A stretch of DNA of 5,434 bases from Thermoflexales bacterium (GTDB taxonomy: Bacteria > Chloroflexota > Anaerolineae > B4-G1). The translations under genes were made by a program, and so were the position numbers. The stretch lies in contig SKQX01000278.1 of NCBI GenBank assembly GCA_007118795.1, positions 1 to 5,434 of the forward strand, given 5' to 3'. This document shows, in pieces, positions 4,699-5,434 of this stretch (its first letter is position 1; the number at the start of each line of letters is the position of its first letter). The notes beneath the pieces are model-generated. The model saw only the letters and a list, made by a program, of their open reading frames with translations. It searched no databases and was not told where the DNA came from.

Positions 4699-5434
4699 AT
4701 GGAAGAAGAGATCCGACCCAAGTCGACTGGTCTGCCCACCAGTGGTCTGCTGCGGTTGCAGGCCCGGGCACCCAATCTGCTGACCTGGCTCGGTCCTACC
4801 TGGTCCATAATCTGCGGCGTGATCGCGTCGGGTGGATTCGCGGGCCGATCTAGCGATTGGCTGCAGCTGGCCCTGCTTACGCTGCTGGTGGACGGCGGAT
4901 GGGGTTCTCTGTGGGCCGCTATTGGCGCCACCGACTGGGCAACTCCCCTTTCTCTGTGGCGGGAGTGGGACAGGAGCGCTCCAACCGGCCGCCTTCCGTA
5001 TACGCTCGCGGACGCACCCGGTGGCAGGCTTACTCACGCCCTCGGAGCATTCCGAGCCTGGTGGGGCGAGGTCCTATGGCCAACCTGCGGATCTGCGCTT
5101 CTGACCATCCTGGTGGCTCTCCCGACGGCGGCCCTACTGGCGATGCTTCTGGGCACAGAGTTGCTCCTCTTAAGCGCGGCGGCCCTGGCCGCGATGCAGT
5201 TGGGAGCCATCTGGCAAGGCGGGCGCCAGGAGGTAGCCCCAGGCTGGGATGCCTTGATCGCGGTAGCCACCCCGTGGGTCGCCGGTCACATCGCCTTCGG
5301 GCCAAGCACCCTCCGTTCGGCCGGTATGGCGACTCTCTTTGCGTTGGCTTGGGGCGCGGGAGCGGGGATCCGCTCCCGTCTGGGGCACGGATTGACCATT
5401 GGCAGTCAGCTTCTGGTAGTCGTCTCCCTGGTGG
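4699..5434 (+). CDS. Multi-pass membrane protein of unknown function, 5' part
   Basis: The frame is open from ATG 4699 to the right edge, giving 245 residues so far with no stop. After a polar, partly charged N-terminus (1-26) come hydrophobic stretches at about 28-49, 54-77, 126-151, 154-172, 183-201, 205-222 and from 230 on, suggesting at least six or seven membrane spans. Between spans two and three lies a Trp-rich cytosolic-like loop (80-125) with WREWDRSAPTGRLP and FRAWWGEV. The start RLQARAPNLLTWLGPTW and the P-x-GRLP loop faintly recall UbiA-type prenyltransferases, but the Asp-rich NDxxD motif of that family is not visible in this part, so no function is assigned. An in-frame GTG at 4693 is an alternative start. 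No Shine-Dalgarno is present; the promoter at 4663-4689 implies leaderless translation. It is separated from the glycosyltransferase by its own promoter, so the two need not be linked. Confidence 0.75.
   Translation, partial: MEEEIRPKSTGLPTSGLLRLQARAPNLLTWLGPTWSIICGVIASGGFAGRSSDWLQLALLTLLVDGGWGSLWAAIGATDWATPLSLWREWDRSAPTGRLPYTLADAPGGRLTHALGAFRAWWGEVLWPTCGSALLTILVALPTAALLAMLLGTELLLLSAAALAAMQLGAIWQGGRQEVAPGWDALIAVATPWVAGHIAFGPSTLRSAGMATLFALAWGAGAGIRSRLGHGLTIGSQLLVVVSLV

Noticed and set aside
4444..5037. Minus-strand and alternative-frame open frames over the end of the glycosyltransferase gene and the membrane protein
   Set aside because: They overlap a plus-strand frame with its own promoter and clear hydrophobic periodicity, and show no recognisable domain.

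Overview
The window reads as a piece of a GC-rich bacterial chromosome. Gene order is dense and all on the plus strand: the tail of a DUF2344-type protein, three ribosomal protein genes (L21, L27, L31), a nucleoside/purine salvage cluster (thymidine kinase and two tandem hypoxanthine phosphoribosyltransferases), a GT4 glycosyltransferase, and the start of a multi-pass membrane protein that runs off the right edge. The DUF2344 tail next to rplU-rpmA, an L27 with no N-terminal cleavable leader, and the absence of a prp protease gene between rplU and rpmA argue against Firmicutes and are compatible with Chloroflexota. That placement is an inference from gene order and protein style, not from a database search.

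Region 1-423: the last 56 codons of the DUF2344-type gene end at 171. About 250 bases without a convincing gene follow. They end in a near-perfect sigma-70 promoter (TTGACA, 16 bp, TATAAT) and a GC-rich hairpin in the rplU leader.

Region 424-1584: rplU, rpmA and rpmE form one tight operon, with stop/Shine-Dalgarno overlap between the first two and a 4-base GTGA overlap between the last two. A strong intrinsic terminator closes it. The rpmE product is the most unusual item in the window. A normal zinc-type L31 of about 70 residues continues in frame into a domain that closely resembles the C-terminal domain of the RNA polymerase alpha subunit, followed by an acidic tail, giving 172 residues in all.

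Region 1600-3368: tdk, hpt copy 1 and hpt copy 2 form a salvage cluster with gaps of 3 and 26 bases. Thymidine kinase phosphorylates deoxythymidine, and the phosphoribosyltransferases convert hypoxanthine/guanine and PRPP to nucleotides. The tdk start lies only 15 bases past the operon terminator, so its expression probably depends on readthrough or on an unseen promoter upstream of the hairpin.

Region 3428-5434: a GT4-family glycosyltransferase is followed by a 158-base spacer containing alternative hairpins and an extended -10 promoter. That promoter sits so close to the next start codon that the mRNA should be leaderless or nearly so. The gene it drives encodes a hydrophobic membrane protein of unknown function, incomplete here.
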